Below are positions 1-8,152 of a DNA stretch of 64,000 nucleotides, one piece after another. Below the pieces are notes generated by a model that had not been told where the DNA came from, searched no databases, and worked only from the letters and a program-made list of their open reading frames with translations. The DNA is from Xanthomonas arboricola pv. guizotiae (lineage in GTDB: Bacteria > Pseudomonadota > Gammaproteobacteria > Xanthomonadales > Xanthomonadaceae), in the NCBI RefSeq assembly GCF_002940205.1, contig NZ_MDSK01000018.1:31441-95440 (forward strand). Reading direction: 5' to 3'. Positions within the stretch are counted from its first letter, which is position 1, and every line of letters begins with the position of its first letter. The translations under genes were made by a program, and so were the position numbers.

Positions 1-230
1 TTCCGTCGGAAGCGCCGGTCAAGTACGAGCGCACCAAGGCACACCGTTCCGCGTTTGCGACCTACGCAGGCCACATGGCCGGCCTGGATGCAGTGCGTAG
101 TTCCCTGCGTGCCTGGGCTGCCACCAACGGCAACGACGTGACCGAGCGTCCGTACGAGTCGTGGAAGGGCGGCGTGGACAAGTCGTTTACGCAGGACGGT
201 ACCTACGACGTCTACTGGGCCATCAAGTAG
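1..230 (+). CDS. C-terminal part of a possible GyrI-like (effector-binding) protein
   Basis: Only the last 75 or so codons are in the window; the open frame runs in from the left edge and ends at TAG 228-230. The visible peptide ends YESWKGGVDKSFTQDGTYDV followed by YWAIK. This resembles the end of GyrI-like or AraC effector-binding domains, in which a late Tyr and an acidic residue line a small-molecule pocket. I infer the family from the pattern only, and another small alpha/beta protein is possible. A strong rho-independent terminator follows within 35 bp, so this is the last gene of its transcript. Confidence 0.5.
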   Translation, partial: PSEAPVKYERTKAHRSAFATYAGHMAGLDAVRSSLRAWAATNGNDVTERPYESWKGGVDKSFTQDGTYDVYWAIK

Positions 231-260
231 TCGTCTCACCACGATGATCTGATCCAGACG

Positions 261-292
261 AAAACGCGCCGGTCCTGCGGCGCGTTTTTTTT
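261..292 (+). terminator. Rho-independent terminator
   Basis: AACGCGCC pairs with GGCGCGTT around a short GC-rich loop and is followed by a run of T. It closes the partial gene at the left edge. Confidence 0.85.
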
Positions 293-321
293 GCGCCTCG
301 GCGCTGCAATGGAGCCGCTTC

Positions 322-693
322 ATGTCCCTGCTCGAACGTCGCAAGAAACATCCGTCGCTGCTGGCGTTTTGCGGCGGCCTGCTGGCCGCCAGCGCGGTGG
401 GCCTGTCGGCCTATGCCTCGCACGGGGTGGCCGATGCGCTGGTGCAATCGCGGCTGCAGCTGGCAGCGCTGTATGCCTTCGGCCATGGCGCGCTGCTGAC
501 GGTGCTCGGCGCTACCGAAACGCGCGCGCTTGGCCGGCTCGGCCTGTATCTGCTGTTGCTCGGCACGCTGCTGTTTGCCGGCAGCCTGGTCGGCGGCGCG
601 CTGCTGCACTGGTCCACCAGCCTGGCACCGGTCGGCGGCGTCAGCCTGATGCTGGGCTGGGTGGTGCTGGCGATTGGCGCATTGAGGCGCTGA
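322..693 (+). CDS. DUF423 family small inner-membrane protein
   Basis: This 123-residue protein is almost entirely hydrophobic, with about four predicted membrane helices. It carries the family pattern near residues 30-55: SAYASHGVADAL, a run of polar residues, then LYAFGHGALLTVLG, matching the GAFGAHGL...YHALALL pattern of DUF423 (E. coli YgdD). The function of the family is unknown. The ATG at 322 is preceded by GGAG at 310-313. The stop codon lies 2 nt before the ATG of the downstream DNA glycosylase, so the two are probably co-transcribed and translationally coupled. Confidence 0.8.
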   Translation: MSLLERRKKHPSLLAFCGGLLAASAVGLSAYASHGVADALVQSRLQLAALYAFGHGALLTVLGATETRALGRLGLYLLLLGTLLFAGSLVGGALLHWSTSLAPVGGVSLMLGWVVLAIGALRR

Positions 694-695
694 GC

Positions 696-1370
696 ATGCC
701 GCGCCATGCCCGCGGATTCGACGTGGAGGCCGCCTTCGCGCACCTGACCCGGCGCGATCGCGCGCTGGGTGCGTGGATGAGGCGCATCGGCCCGATCGCC
801 GCACAGCCGGGTTGGCGCAAGCCGTTCGATCCGGTGGATGCATTGGCGCGGGCGATCCTGTTCCAGCAACTCAGCGGCAAGGCCGCATCGACGATCGTGG
901 CACGGGTGGAAGCGGCCATCGGTGCGCCGCGCCTGCATGCGGACACGCTCGGTCGCATCGACGACGCGGCACTGCGTGCGTGTGGCGTGTCCGGCAACAA
1001 GTCGCTGGCGCTGCGCGATCTGGCGCGCCGCGAGCGCGACGGCGAGATTGCCTCCCTGCGCAGGCTCGCCTGCATGGACGAGGAAGCGATCGTGCAGGCG
1101 CTGATCCCGGTGCGCGGCATCGGCCGCTGGACGGTGGAGATGATGCTGATGTTCCGCCTGGGCCGGCCGGATCTGCTGCCCGTCGATGACCTGGGCGTGC
1201 GCAAGGGCGCCCAGCGCGTGGACGGGCAGGAACGGATGCCGACACCGAAGGAACTGGCCATCCGCGGCGAACGCTGGGGCCCGTACCGCAGCTACGCCGC
1301 GTTCTATCTGTGGAAGATCGCCGACTTCAGCGTGGCAGCCAGGGTGCCGACGCCGCGCTCGCAGGAGTAG
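696..1370 (+). CDS. alkA: DNA-3-methyladenine glycosylase II (AlkA-type HhH-GPD protein)
   Basis: The 224-residue protein removes alkylated bases in base-excision repair. It has the helix-hairpin-helix segment LIPVRGIGRWTVEMMLMF (about residues 131-148), followed by the GPD-type active-site loop LLPVDDLGVRKG. The second Asp of that loop (D165) fits the catalytic Asp238 of E. coli AlkA. LFQQLSGKAAS around residue 55 is the usual DNA-minor-groove segment. An in-frame open frame extends upstream to 291, but it runs through the terminator and the DUF423 gene; the ATG at 696, just after the DUF423 stop, is the sensible start. It lacks the N-terminal Ada-like region of E. coli AlkA, as is usual for short AlkA-type enzymes. 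Confidence 0.88.
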   Translation: MPRHARGFDVEAAFAHLTRRDRALGAWMRRIGPIAAQPGWRKPFDPVDALARAILFQQLSGKAASTIVARVEAAIGAPRLHADTLGRIDDAALRACGVSGNKSLALRDLARRERDGEIASLRRLACMDEEAIVQALIPVRGIGRWTVEMMLMFRLGRPDLLPVDDLGVRKGAQRVDGQERMPTPKELAIRGERWGPYRSYAAFYLWKIADFSVAARVPTPRSQE

Positions 1371-1409
1371 GGCGTTGGATTGCGCGGTGCGTGCGGCTTG
1401 CCGCGCGCA

Positions 1410-2207
1410 TTACCCCGCCGACCAACGCCAATGCCAGGGCTCGTAGATGATGCCGTGGGGATTGTCGCGCGGATAACTCAGCCGGTAGCCAAAGCGATCC
1501 GCGTTGTCGCGCAGCCATGCGAAGGCGCGCGTGGTCTCGAAGGATTCTTCCACCGGCGGCTCGCCGGGCGTGCCGATGTCCAGTGCATCGCCGCTGTGGT
1601 GCTCGCTGAAGCCCGGCGCGGTGTTGACCGCCAGGATCTGCGCCACCGTCAGGCCGCGCGCCAGCTTGCGTTCGAAGATCGCCAGTTGGTAGTCGTGGCT
1701 GCGATACCCGGACAGCGCATCCAGCAGCACGCCGGCGCCCGCCGCGTCGGCCTGCATCTGTCGCCATGCACGGCGTGCGCCGGCGCTGAGCCACAACGGC
1801 CGCGCAAAGCGATCGCGTCCGGCAAAGTGCAGGGCGGCAGGTTCGGCGACCAGGCTCAGCCCGGTCTGCCGTGGATACGCCTCCACGTCGATGTGCAGTT
1901 GCGCCAGCCGCTGCTGCACGCCGCTGACCGGCAGCAGCGTGTTCGCCCGGTCCGATGCACGCCCGCCTGGAAGCTCCAGCAGCGCCAGTGCCTCGTCCAG
2001 CCCCGGCTCGTACGCCAGTCGCGGAATCAACGGCATCACGCCCTGCGGCAGATGCGCGGCCAGGTAGCGTCCGTCGCGCTTGCGCCGCAGCAGCCAGTCG
2101 GCCTGCGCCAGCACGCGCGCATCCGCATTGCCGCGCGCGCGCAGCAGGTCTGCCGGCCACAGTTCGATGCTGCGGGTGTTGAGGAGCAGCCGTGGAGAAT
2201 TGCGCAT
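1410..2207 (-). CDS. VanY-type D-alanyl-D-alanine carboxypeptidase (peptidase family M15B)
   Basis: The 265-residue protein ends in a zinc peptidase domain. SEHHSGDALDIG near residue 200 supplies the His and Asp zinc ligands (HxxxxxxD), and EPWHW at the C-terminus supplies the catalytic Glu/His. YRSHDYQL is the substrate-loop motif. Such enzymes trim D-Ala from peptidoglycan stem peptides. The N-terminal 140 residues are a less conserved accessory region, and I see no clear signal peptide at the chosen ATG, so export is uncertain. It lies convergent to alkA with a gap of only 39 bp. Confidence 0.8.
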   Translation of the reverse strand: MRNSPRLLLNTRSIELWPADLLRARGNADARVLAQADWLLRRKRDGRYLAAHLPQGVMPLIPRLAYEPGLDEALALLELPGGRASDRANTLLPVSGVQQRLAQLHIDVEAYPRQTGLSLVAEPAALHFAGRDRFARPLWLSAGARRAWRQMQADAAGAGVLLDALSGYRSHDYQLAIFERKLARGLTVAQILAVNTAPGFSEHHSGDALDIGTPGEPPVEESFETTRAFAWLRDNADRFGYRLSYPRDNPHGIIYEPWHWRWSAG

Positions 2208-2364
2208 CCACGCAGCTTAGCGGGTGCTGGGTGCGCGCTGCCAGTCCAGCGCGGCGCGAACGCTGGCGTGCGCCGATGGAGATGCTCCGTTGAGTGGCGG
2301 CGCGGCGGATGCATGCGAACGCGGGAGCGGTCGCTTTGCCCGCAACCACTACGGCCGTTCTTGT

Positions 2365-2544
2365 TCAAGCACCGGCGTCCTTGTCGCCCTGCGGCTTCGG
2401 CAGGCGCCCGGCCTTGCGTAGCGCATCGCGCAGCACGTATTCGATCTGTGCGTTGAGGCTGCGCAGTTCGTCGTCGGCCCAGCGCTGCGCGGCGGCCAGC
2501 ACGTCGGCGTTGATGCGCAGCGGATAGGCCTTCTTCTCGCTCAC
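2365..2544 (-). CDS. Arc-like ribbon-helix-helix DNA-binding protein, GTG start
   Basis: This 59-residue protein begins with GTG at 2544. Its first codon overlaps the stop of the membrane-protein gene (GTGA), which argues for translational coupling. The sequence has the Arc/ribbon-helix-helix plan: strand [10 protein letters not shown], helix [20 protein letters not shown], and helix [12 protein letters not shown], then a polar tail. Arc-family proteins bind tandem operator half-sites as dimers of dimers. Two GATATCAAA repeats spaced 11 bp apart lie in the promoter of this operon (3732-3748), so autoregulation is a reasonable inference. Confidence 0.78.
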   Translation of the reverse strand: MSEKKAYPLRINADVLAAAQRWADDELRSLNAQIEYVLRDALRKAGRLPKPQGDKDAGA

Positions 2545-2825
2545 TCGCGCTCCTGGCGGCCGCTGTGGCGGCGCAGGTGCATCACCATCGAGACGATCAA
2601 GACATTCACGCCGACGAGCATGCCGATCACCACCGCGTAGATGCCGGCGCGGTTGTCGCCGGCCCAGTACAGGCAGGCCGCACCGATCAGGATGACCAGG
2701 CTGATCAGGGCCCAGCGCAGCCCCAGGCCGCGCGCGCGGTCGTCGTCGTCCGCGCCGATGGAGGCGGCGATTGCCAACGCAGGCAAGCCGGAAAGCGCGA
2801 CGACCAACGGCACCATGACATTCAT
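2541..2825 (-). CDS. Small membrane protein of the SPFH operon
   Basis: The 94-residue protein has an N-terminal hydrophobic segment (about residues 3-22), a charged DDDDRAR stretch, then two more membrane helices (about 37-57 and 62-82) and a basic-polar tail. I recognise no named family. It sits between the SPFH gene (9 bp gap upstream) and the Arc-like regulator (4 bp overlap downstream), and the three genes form one tight operon. A role together with the SPFH protein at the membrane is inferred from this context only. Confidence 0.7.
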   Translation of the reverse strand: MNVMVPLVVALSGLPALAIAASIGADDDDRARGLGLRWALISLVILIGAACLYWAGDNRAGIYAVVIGMLVGVNVLIVSMVMHLRRHSGRQERE

Positions 2826-2834
2826 TGCATCACC

Positions 2835-3701
2835 TCAGTACAGCGAGCCGGCGTTGACCACCGGTTGGGTCCCGCGATCAGAACACAATACGGTGAGCAG
2901 GTTGCTGACCATGTGCGCCTTGCGCTCTTCGTCCAGCTGCACCACGCCGTTTTTCTGCAGCTCGGCCAGCGCCATTTCAACCATGCCCACCGCACCGGCG
3001 ACGATGCGCGTGCGTGCGGCGATCACCGCATTGGCCTGCTGACGCTGCAGCATGGCCTGGGCGATTTCCGGCGCGTAGGCGAGGTGACTGATGCGCGCTT
3101 CGATCACGTCCACGCCGGCCTGGGTCAGGCGCTCGTCCAGATGGCGCTTGAGCTGTTCGCTGATTTCGGCCGGATGGCTGCGTAGCGAGATCTGATCGTC
3201 CTCGTGCTGGTCGTACGGGTAGCTGGTGGCCATCGCGCGCAGCGCTGCTTCGGACTGGATATGCACGAAGCTCTCGTAATCGTCGACGTTGTAGACCGCC
3301 TCGGAGGCGTCCAGTACCTGCCACACGATGACCGCGGCGATCTCGATCGGGCTGCCATCCAGTTCGTTGACCTTGAGCCGGCCGCTCTCGAAGTTGCGCA
3401 CGCGCTGGCTGACCCGGCGCTTGGCGTAGAAGGGGCTGTTCCAACGCACCCCCTGGTCCTTGACCGTGCCGACGTACTTGCCGAACAGGCTCAGGACGGC
3501 AGCCTGATTCGGCTCCAGCGTGTACAGGCCGACCAGGACGAACACGTTGCCGGCGGCGACCAGAATGGCCGGCAGCATGGACAGGGGCGGCAGATAGCCC
3601 ATGCCCGCAGCGATCAGCGCCGTGGCAGCCGACAGCAATACGACGACGCTGACAGCGATCACCGGAATGCCGGGAAAGGATCCGAGCGATTTCTCTTTCA
3701 T
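2835..3701 (-). CDS. SPFH/Band 7 (stomatin/prohibitin-like) membrane protein
   Basis: The 288-residue protein has two N-terminal membrane helices (about residues 12-32 and 40-60). A Band 7 domain follows, with [20 protein letters not shown] near its start and a long helical region ([21 protein letters not shown], then [18 protein letters not shown]) typical of the coiled SPFH2 part. SPFH proteins build oligomeric membrane microdomain scaffolds and often work with membrane proteases. No NfeD or protease partner is present; the partners here are a small membrane protein and an Arc-like regulator. The operon promoter carries a repeated GATATC site. Confidence 0.88.
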   Translation of the reverse strand: MKEKSLGSFPGIPVIAVSVVVLLSAATALIAAGMGYLPPLSMLPAILVAAGNVFVLVGLYTLEPNQAAVLSLFGKYVGTVKDQGVRWNSPFYAKRRVSQRVRNFESGRLKVNELDGSPIEIAAVIVWQVLDASEAVYNVDDYESFVHIQSEAALRAMATSYPYDQHEDDQISLRSHPAEISEQLKRHLDERLTQAGVDVIEARISHLAYAPEIAQAMLQRQQANAVIAARTRIVAGAVGMVEMALAELQKNGVVQLDEERKAHMVSNLLTVLCSDRGTQPVVNAGSLY

Positions 3702-3722
3702 GGTTGGGGCGTCCTTGTGGTT

Positions 3723-3750
3723 GAATTAAAAGATATCAAATTGATATCAA
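3723..3750 (-). promoter_or_regulatory. Promoter with GATATC tandem operator for the SPFH operon
   Basis: Read on the minus strand, TTGATA (3750-3745) and TAATTC (3728-3723) are spaced by 16 nt and could be the -35 and -10 elements. Between and over them are two GATATC boxes at 3732-3737 and 3743-3748, 11 bp apart, each followed on the plus strand by AAA or AAAA. One-turn spacing of half-sites across a core promoter is what Arc-type repressors use, and the operon encodes one. Confidence 0.55.
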
Positions 3751-3827
3751 AAATGTAGGTGTTTCCGACCGGCGGTCGTGGCATTGGCCCGTTAAAATGT
3801 CTGCCCCCCATCGATCTGGATACCCCC

Positions 3828-5027
3828 ATGACCACCCTCGGCACCCCGCTGTCGCCTTCCGCCACCCGCGTACTGCTGCTGGGCTCGGGCGAGCTGGGCA
3901 AGGAAGTGGCGATTGAATTGCAGCGCTTCGGGGTGGAGGTGATCGCGGCCGACCGCTATGCCAACGCGCCAGCGATGCAGGTGGCGCACCGTTCGCACGT
4001 GCTGGACATGCTCGATCCCCAGGCGCTGCGCGCGCTGATCGCCAGCGAGCAGCCGCACCTGATCGTGCCGGAGATCGAGGCGATCCATACCGAAACCCTG
4101 CTCGCGCTGGAACGCGAGCAGGGCCAGCGGGTCATCCCGACCGCGCGCGCCGCACGCCTGACCATGGACCGCGAGGGCATCCGCCGCCTGGCCGCCGAAA
4201 CACTGGGCCTGCCGACCTCGCCGTATCGCTTCGTCGACACCGCTGCCGAGTATCGCGAGGCGATCGCCGCGGTGGGCCTGCCGTGCGTTGTCAAGCCGGT
4301 GATGTCGTCCTCGGGCAAGGGCCAGAGTACCTTGCGCAGCGAAGCGGACATCGATGCGGCCTGGGACTACGCGCAGACCGGCGGACGTGCCGGTGCCGGC
4401 CGCTGCATCGTCGAAGGCTTCATCGACTTCGATTACGAGATCACCTTGTTGACCGTGCGGCACGCCGGCGGCACCTCGTTCTGCGACCCGATCGGGCATT
4501 GGCAGAAGGACGGCGACTACCGCGAGAGCTGGCAGCCGCAGCCGATGTCGGCGGCCGCCTTGCAGCGCTCGCAGCAGATCGCGCAGGCCATCACCGACGA
4601 CCTGGGCGGCCTGGGCCTGTTCGGGGTGGAGTTGTTCGTCAAGGGCGACGAGGTGTGGTTCAGCGAGGTCTCGCCACGCCCGCACGACACCGGGCTGGTG
4701 ACGCTGGTCTCGCAGGAGCTGAGCGAATTCGCCCTGCACGCGCGCGCGATTCTCGGCCTGCCGGTCGGCGCGGAGAACGGCGGCGTGATCCGTCAGAGTG
4801 GCCCCTCGGCCTCGTGCGCGCTGCTGGCGCATGGTCACGGCGTGCCGGTCTTCGACAATGTCGCGCGCGCCTTGCGCGACCCGGACACCGCGTTGCGCCT
4901 GTTTGGCAAGCCGCGCGTGGACGGTCACCGCCGCGTCGGCGTCACGCTGGCGCGCGCGGACAGCATCGACGCCGCGCGCGAGAAGGCGCGTGCAGCGGCA
5001 GAGGCAGTGCAGATCCAGCTGGACTGA
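3828..5027 (+). CDS. purT: Formate-dependent phosphoribosylglycinamide formyltransferase (PurT)
   Basis: The 399-residue ATP-grasp enzyme uses formate and ATP to formylate GAR in purine synthesis, an alternative to folate-dependent Pur[21 protein letters not shown] opens the N-terminal nucleotide fold. [14 protein letters not shown] holds the ATP-binding loop. [16 protein letters not shown] and [20 protein letters not shown] give the Mg-binding acidic residues, and RPHDTG is a PurT hallmark. The open frame extends upstream to 3759, but ATG 3828 matches the length and start of known PurT proteins (E. coli, 392 residues). The gene is monocistronic and divergent from the SPFH operon. Confidence 0.96.
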   Translation: MTTLGTPLSPSATRVLLLGSGELGKEVAIELQRFGVEVIAADRYANAPAMQVAHRSHVLDMLDPQALRALIASEQPHLIVPEIEAIHTETLLALEREQGQRVIPTARAARLTMDREGIRRLAAETLGLPTSPYRFVDTAAEYREAIAAVGLPCVVKPVMSSSGKGQSTLRSEADIDAAWDYAQTGGRAGAGRCIVEGFIDFDYEITLLTVRHAGGTSFCDPIGHWQKDGDYRESWQPQPMSAAALQRSQQIAQAITDDLGGLGLFGVELFVKGDEVWFSEVSPRPHDTGLVTLVSQELSEFALHARAILGLPVGAENGGVIRQSGPSASCALLAHGHGVPVFDNVARALRDPDTALRLFGKPRVDGHRRVGVTLARADSIDAAREKARAAAEAVQIQLD

Positions 5028-5104
5028 GCGCTGCGCGCGTCATGGCGCGGTTGCGGCGACCAGCCGCAATCGCGCCACGACCCAAGCAACCACCCGACGC
5101 GTCA

Positions 5105-5122
5105 AATCCCGAATCCCGAATC
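5105..5122. repeat. Short run of GAATCCC heptamers
   Basis: Two and a half copies of GAATCCC/CCCGAAT lie in the 107 bp gap between purT and the convergent EEP lipoprotein gene. A GC-rich imperfect hairpin sits just upstream at about 5043-5080. The heptamer is the same as in the long array at 32920-33058 and beside obg. Confidence 0.75.
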
Positions 5123-5134
5123 ACCGCTGCCGAA

Positions 5135-6370
5135 TCACCGCTCCCCAGCCACATCCACCCAAACCGCATGATGGTCGCTGCCATCGGCGATCGCCGCTTC
5201 CGGCGTGGCGCTGGCGGGCCAGAAGATGCCGCTGCCGACCAAGGTGAACTGGCGCGAAGGCAGCACGTAGTCCAGCCGCATCGTGCCCGCCTGCGGCCCG
5301 AAGTCGCCGGTCACCTGCTGCGGGTCGCCCGCATGGGCAATGCCTTGCACGGCGTATTCGGCGGTTTTCTCCGGGCCGCCTGCACTGTGCGGCGTGGGGT
5401 ACTGCAGCACCCGCGGGTGCGTGATCAAGGCGCGGATCGCATCGTGCCGGCCGGCGCCATCGACCGGGTCGTTATTGAGGTCGCCGAGAATGACGAAGCG
5501 CGCATCGGCGGGCAGCCCGCCGCAGCGGCCCTGGTCGTCGCACAGCCAGCTGGCGTCGCTGGGATTGTCCAGATACTCGCGCCACAGCCGCAGCTCGTCG
5601 TGGTTGCGGGCGACGTTGCGCTTCTCGGCGCCATCGAACACCGGCGGGGTGGGGTGCGAGACCAGTGCATGCACCACACCGAGCGGTGTGCGCACCGGCA
5701 CGTCCCAATGCGATTTGGACGACAGCCGCAGCTGCGCCCAGATCGCGTCGCGATAGAACGCTTGCTTGCTGGACGGGTCGGTCGGGCGCAGCGCACCCGG
5801 CAGCGCGCTCCATTTCAGCAACTGGAAACTGCGCACCGCCTGCGTGTCGATCGGGTAGCGCGACAGCACCAGCATGCCGTACTGGCCGGGATGCAATCCA
5901 TAACCCCAGGCATCGTTGCCGCGGGTGCGGCCATCGCCACCGACGCTGCCGTTGTTGTCCAGATCCAGGCCGCTCGGCACGCCGGTATTGACCGGGGCCA
6001 GATAGCGGTACGGATAGCGCAACGCTTCGCCACCACCCGGCTGGGCGACCTGCAGGTAGCGCTGCTGGAACAGATCGGCGGCGCGGTGCTCGGGGTCGAA
6101 GTCGAACTCGTTGAGCAGCACCAGATCCGGACGCACCCGCTGCAGCACCGCGGCGATCTTGCGCGCATGCGCGCTGTCGCCCTGCAGTTCGCGCACCAGG
6201 CCGCCGGCCTGATCCGAATACAGCGAGGTGTTGTAGGTCGCGATGCGCAGCTGGGCCGGCGCGGAGTCGGCAGTTGCCTTGGGGCTTGTCTCCGGAGAGT
6301 TCGCCTGATGGGCGCAGGCGGCGCAGAGCGCGGTCAGCGCAAGCAGTAAGAGAGGTCTGATCATCGCCAC
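5135..6370 (-). CDS. Lipoprotein with endonuclease/exonuclease/phosphatase (EEP) fold
   Basis: The 411-residue protein starts with a lipoprotein signal ending in LTALCAAC, so it should be anchored in the envelope. The EEP metal-dependent hydrolase fold follows. LRIATYNTSLYS carries the first Asn, LVLLNEFDFDP the metal-binding Glu, FVILGDLNNDPVDG the GDxN motif, MRLDYVLPS the substrate loop, and SDHHAVWVDV the C-terminal SDHxxV motif. Members include DNases, sphingomyelinases and phosphodiesterases; the substrate here cannot be read from sequence. The residues for catalysis appear complete. Confidence 0.85.
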   Translation of the reverse strand: MAMIRPLLLLALTALCAACAHQANSPETSPKATADSAPAQLRIATYNTSLYSDQAGGLVRELQGDSAHARKIAAVLQRVRPDLVLLNEFDFDPEHRAADLFQQRYLQVAQPGGGEALRYPYRYLAPVNTGVPSGLDLDNNGSVGGDGRTRGNDAWGYGLHPGQYGMLVLSRYPIDTQAVRSFQLLKWSALPGALRPTDPSSKQAFYRDAIWAQLRLSSKSHWDVPVRTPLGVVHALVSHPTPPVFDGAEKRNVARNHDELRLWREYLDNPSDASWLCDDQGRCGGLPADARFVILGDLNNDPVDGAGRHDAIRALITHPRVLQYPTPHSAGGPEKTAEYAVQGIAHAGDPQQVTGDFGPQAGTMRLDYVLPSRQFTLVGSGIFWPASATPEAAIADGSDHHAVWVDVAGER

Positions 6371-6416
6371 ATTCTCGCATGTGCAAGACGACAGCCCGAT
6401 GTCGTCCCGGCGGGGT

Positions 6417-7172
6417 TCACCCTTCCGGTGCAGCGGCAGGAAGCCCGCGCCACTGGCGGCCGTCGTAGGCCTCCAGTGCGCTGAAGCGGCGCTTGTAGTT
6501 CATCTTGGCATGGCCGTCGATCCAGTAGCCCAGATACACATGCGCGCGGCGCTCGCGTTGCGCCCACTGGATCTGCTGCAGGATCGCGAAGGTGCCCAGG
6601 CTGCGCGCAGCGGCATCCGCTGCGTAGAACGTATAGACCGCCGACAACGCATGCTCGGTGACATCGGTCACCGCAACGGCGAGCAGCCGCCCCGGTGCGT
6701 GCGCCACCGCCGGTTCGCGGATTTCCAGGAAGCGTCCATGCGACCAGCCGCCGATCAGGAACTGGTCGAATTCGGTGGCGCCATGTTCGTCCATGCCGCC
6801 GCCGGGATGGCGGTGCTTGAGGTACTGCCGGTACAACGCGAGTTGTTCGTCGGTGCGCTCGGCAGCAACCACGCGCACCACCAGGTCCTGGTTGCGCGCC
6901 AGGCAGCGGCGCTGGCTGCGATCGGGCCGGAACGCATCCACCGCGATGCGCACCGGCACGCAGGCGCGGCAACGTTCGCAATGCGGCCGGTAGACCAGAT
7001 CACCGGAGCGACGGAATCCCCACGCCAAGGCCTGCGGATAGATCGCACCCAGACGCGGGTCGTGCGGATCCAGCACCAGGTCGCGCGCACGGCGCTCGGA
7101 CCAGTAGCCACAGGCATGCTCGCCGGTCTGGAACAGGCGCAGGTCGTCATGGGTGTCGGCGTGGATGGCCAT
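6417..7172 (-). CDS. bpt: Aminoacyl-tRNA-protein transferase of the N-end rule pathway (Bpt/Ate family)
   Basis: The 251-residue protein attaches Leu (or Arg) from tRNA to N-terminal acidic or modified residues, marking proteins for ClpAP. The N-terminal Cys cluster HACGYW...[13 protein letters not shown] (about residues 18-75) and [13 protein letters not shown] are diagnostic, as are [19 protein letters not shown] and [20 protein letters not shown]. The open frame continues upstream to 7580 across another gene; ATG 7172 gives the normal family length. It is encoded on the minus strand between the EEP lipoprotein gene and the divergent EF-hand gene. Confidence 0.92.
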   Translation of the reverse strand: MAIHADTHDDLRLFQTGEHACGYWSERRARDLVLDPHDPRLGAIYPQALAWGFRRSGDLVYRPHCERCRACVPVRIAVDAFRPDRSQRRCLARNQDLVVRVVAAERTDEQLALYRQYLKHRHPGGGMDEHGATEFDQFLIGGWSHGRFLEIREPAVAHAPGRLLAVAVTDVTEHALSAVYTFYAADAAARSLGTFAILQQIQWAQRERRAHVYLGYWIDGHAKMNYKRRFSALEAYDGRQWRGLPAAAPEG

Positions 7173-7371
7173 GGCGTCAGGATAGCGCCTGCGCGTCGCA
7201 ACAGCGGCGACTGTCCGCCGGATGAATACGTCCGGTTGCCGCGTCAACGCGCGCGCCGATGGCTCGTTGATGTGGGTGTTGGTGGCAGCGCACGGTGGAT
7301 CCGGATGCGCCACCCACGCGATGCGGCCCATGCAGGTGCCGCGTGTGGTTCCCACATTCCAGGAGTTTCTC

Positions 7372-7959
7372 ATGACGTCTCGCAAACCGTTTCTCGCACT
7401 GGCCGTGCTGGCTGCCCTGTCCACCGGCGCGGTGTTCGCCGCTCCGCCTGCCGCCGGCGATGCGCCGCGTCCTGCCAAACTCGACAAGAACGGCGATGGC
7501 GTGATCGATCGCAGCGAAGCCGCTGCCGACCCCAGGCTGGCCGCACAGTTCGACACGCTGGACACCAACAAGGACGGCAAGCTGTCGCGCGACGAGCGCC
7601 CGCATCATCGCGGCCCGGGGCGCGGCGGACGCGGCGAATGGCTGAGCAAGCTCGACACCAACAAGGACGGCCGCATCAGCCGAGAAGAAGCCAAGGCCGA
7701 CCCCAAGTTCGCCGCGCGCTTCGATGAGATGGACATCAACAAGGACGGCTTTGTCGATCGCGCCGACCGTGAGCTGCGCATGCAGCAGCATCGCGATGCG
7801 TGGTTTGCCAAGGCCGACACCGACAAGGACGGCAAGCTGAGCAAGGCCGAGTTCGATGCCGCATCCAAGCAGCGCGGCGAGCATGGCCGCTGGGGGCAGG
7901 GCGAGCATGGCGACCACGGCAAGCGTCCGATGCCGGCCAAGCCGGCTGCGGGCAACTGA
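7372..7959 (+). CDS. Secreted EF-hand protein with five calcium-binding loops
   Basis: The 195-residue protein has an N-terminal signal peptide (cleavage near AVFA-APPAA). Five DxNxDG-type EF-hand loops follow: [48 protein letters not shown] and [12 protein letters not shown]. All keep Asp at positions 1, 3 or 5 and Gly at 6, though the fourth ends in Asp rather than Glu. The C-terminus is rich in His, Gly and Lys. The ATG at 7372 is preceded by AGGAG at about 7361. Likely a periplasmic or secreted calcium buffer or sensor; the partner is unknown. Confidence 0.9.
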   Translation: MTSRKPFLALAVLAALSTGAVFAAPPAAGDAPRPAKLDKNGDGVIDRSEAAADPRLAAQFDTLDTNKDGKLSRDERPHHRGPGRGGRGEWLSKLDTNKDGRISREEAKADPKFAARFDEMDINKDGFVDRADRELRMQQHRDAWFAKADTDKDGKLSKAEFDAASKQRGEHGRWGQGEHGDHGKRPMPAKPAAGN

Positions 7960-8068
7960 GTTCGTCCGCTCGCTACAGCGTTACCCGGTCGCAGGACTGC
8001 GGCCGGGGCAGCACTGTCGTGATACGCAGCAGGTAAACCGCAACACGCAACAAGGCGCCGATCGACCA

Positions 8069-8101
8069 ACGGCCTCCCGCGCAAGCAGGAGGCCGTTTTT
8101 G
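8069..8101 (+). terminator. Rho-independent terminator after the EF-hand gene
   Basis: ACGGCCTCC pairs with GGAGGCCGT around a 10 nt loop, followed by TTTTTG. Confidence 0.85.
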
Positions 8102-8152
8102 TTGACTGGAATGGCCGCACTTGCCGCATGCGGCGATGGCGCCACGCCGGGA

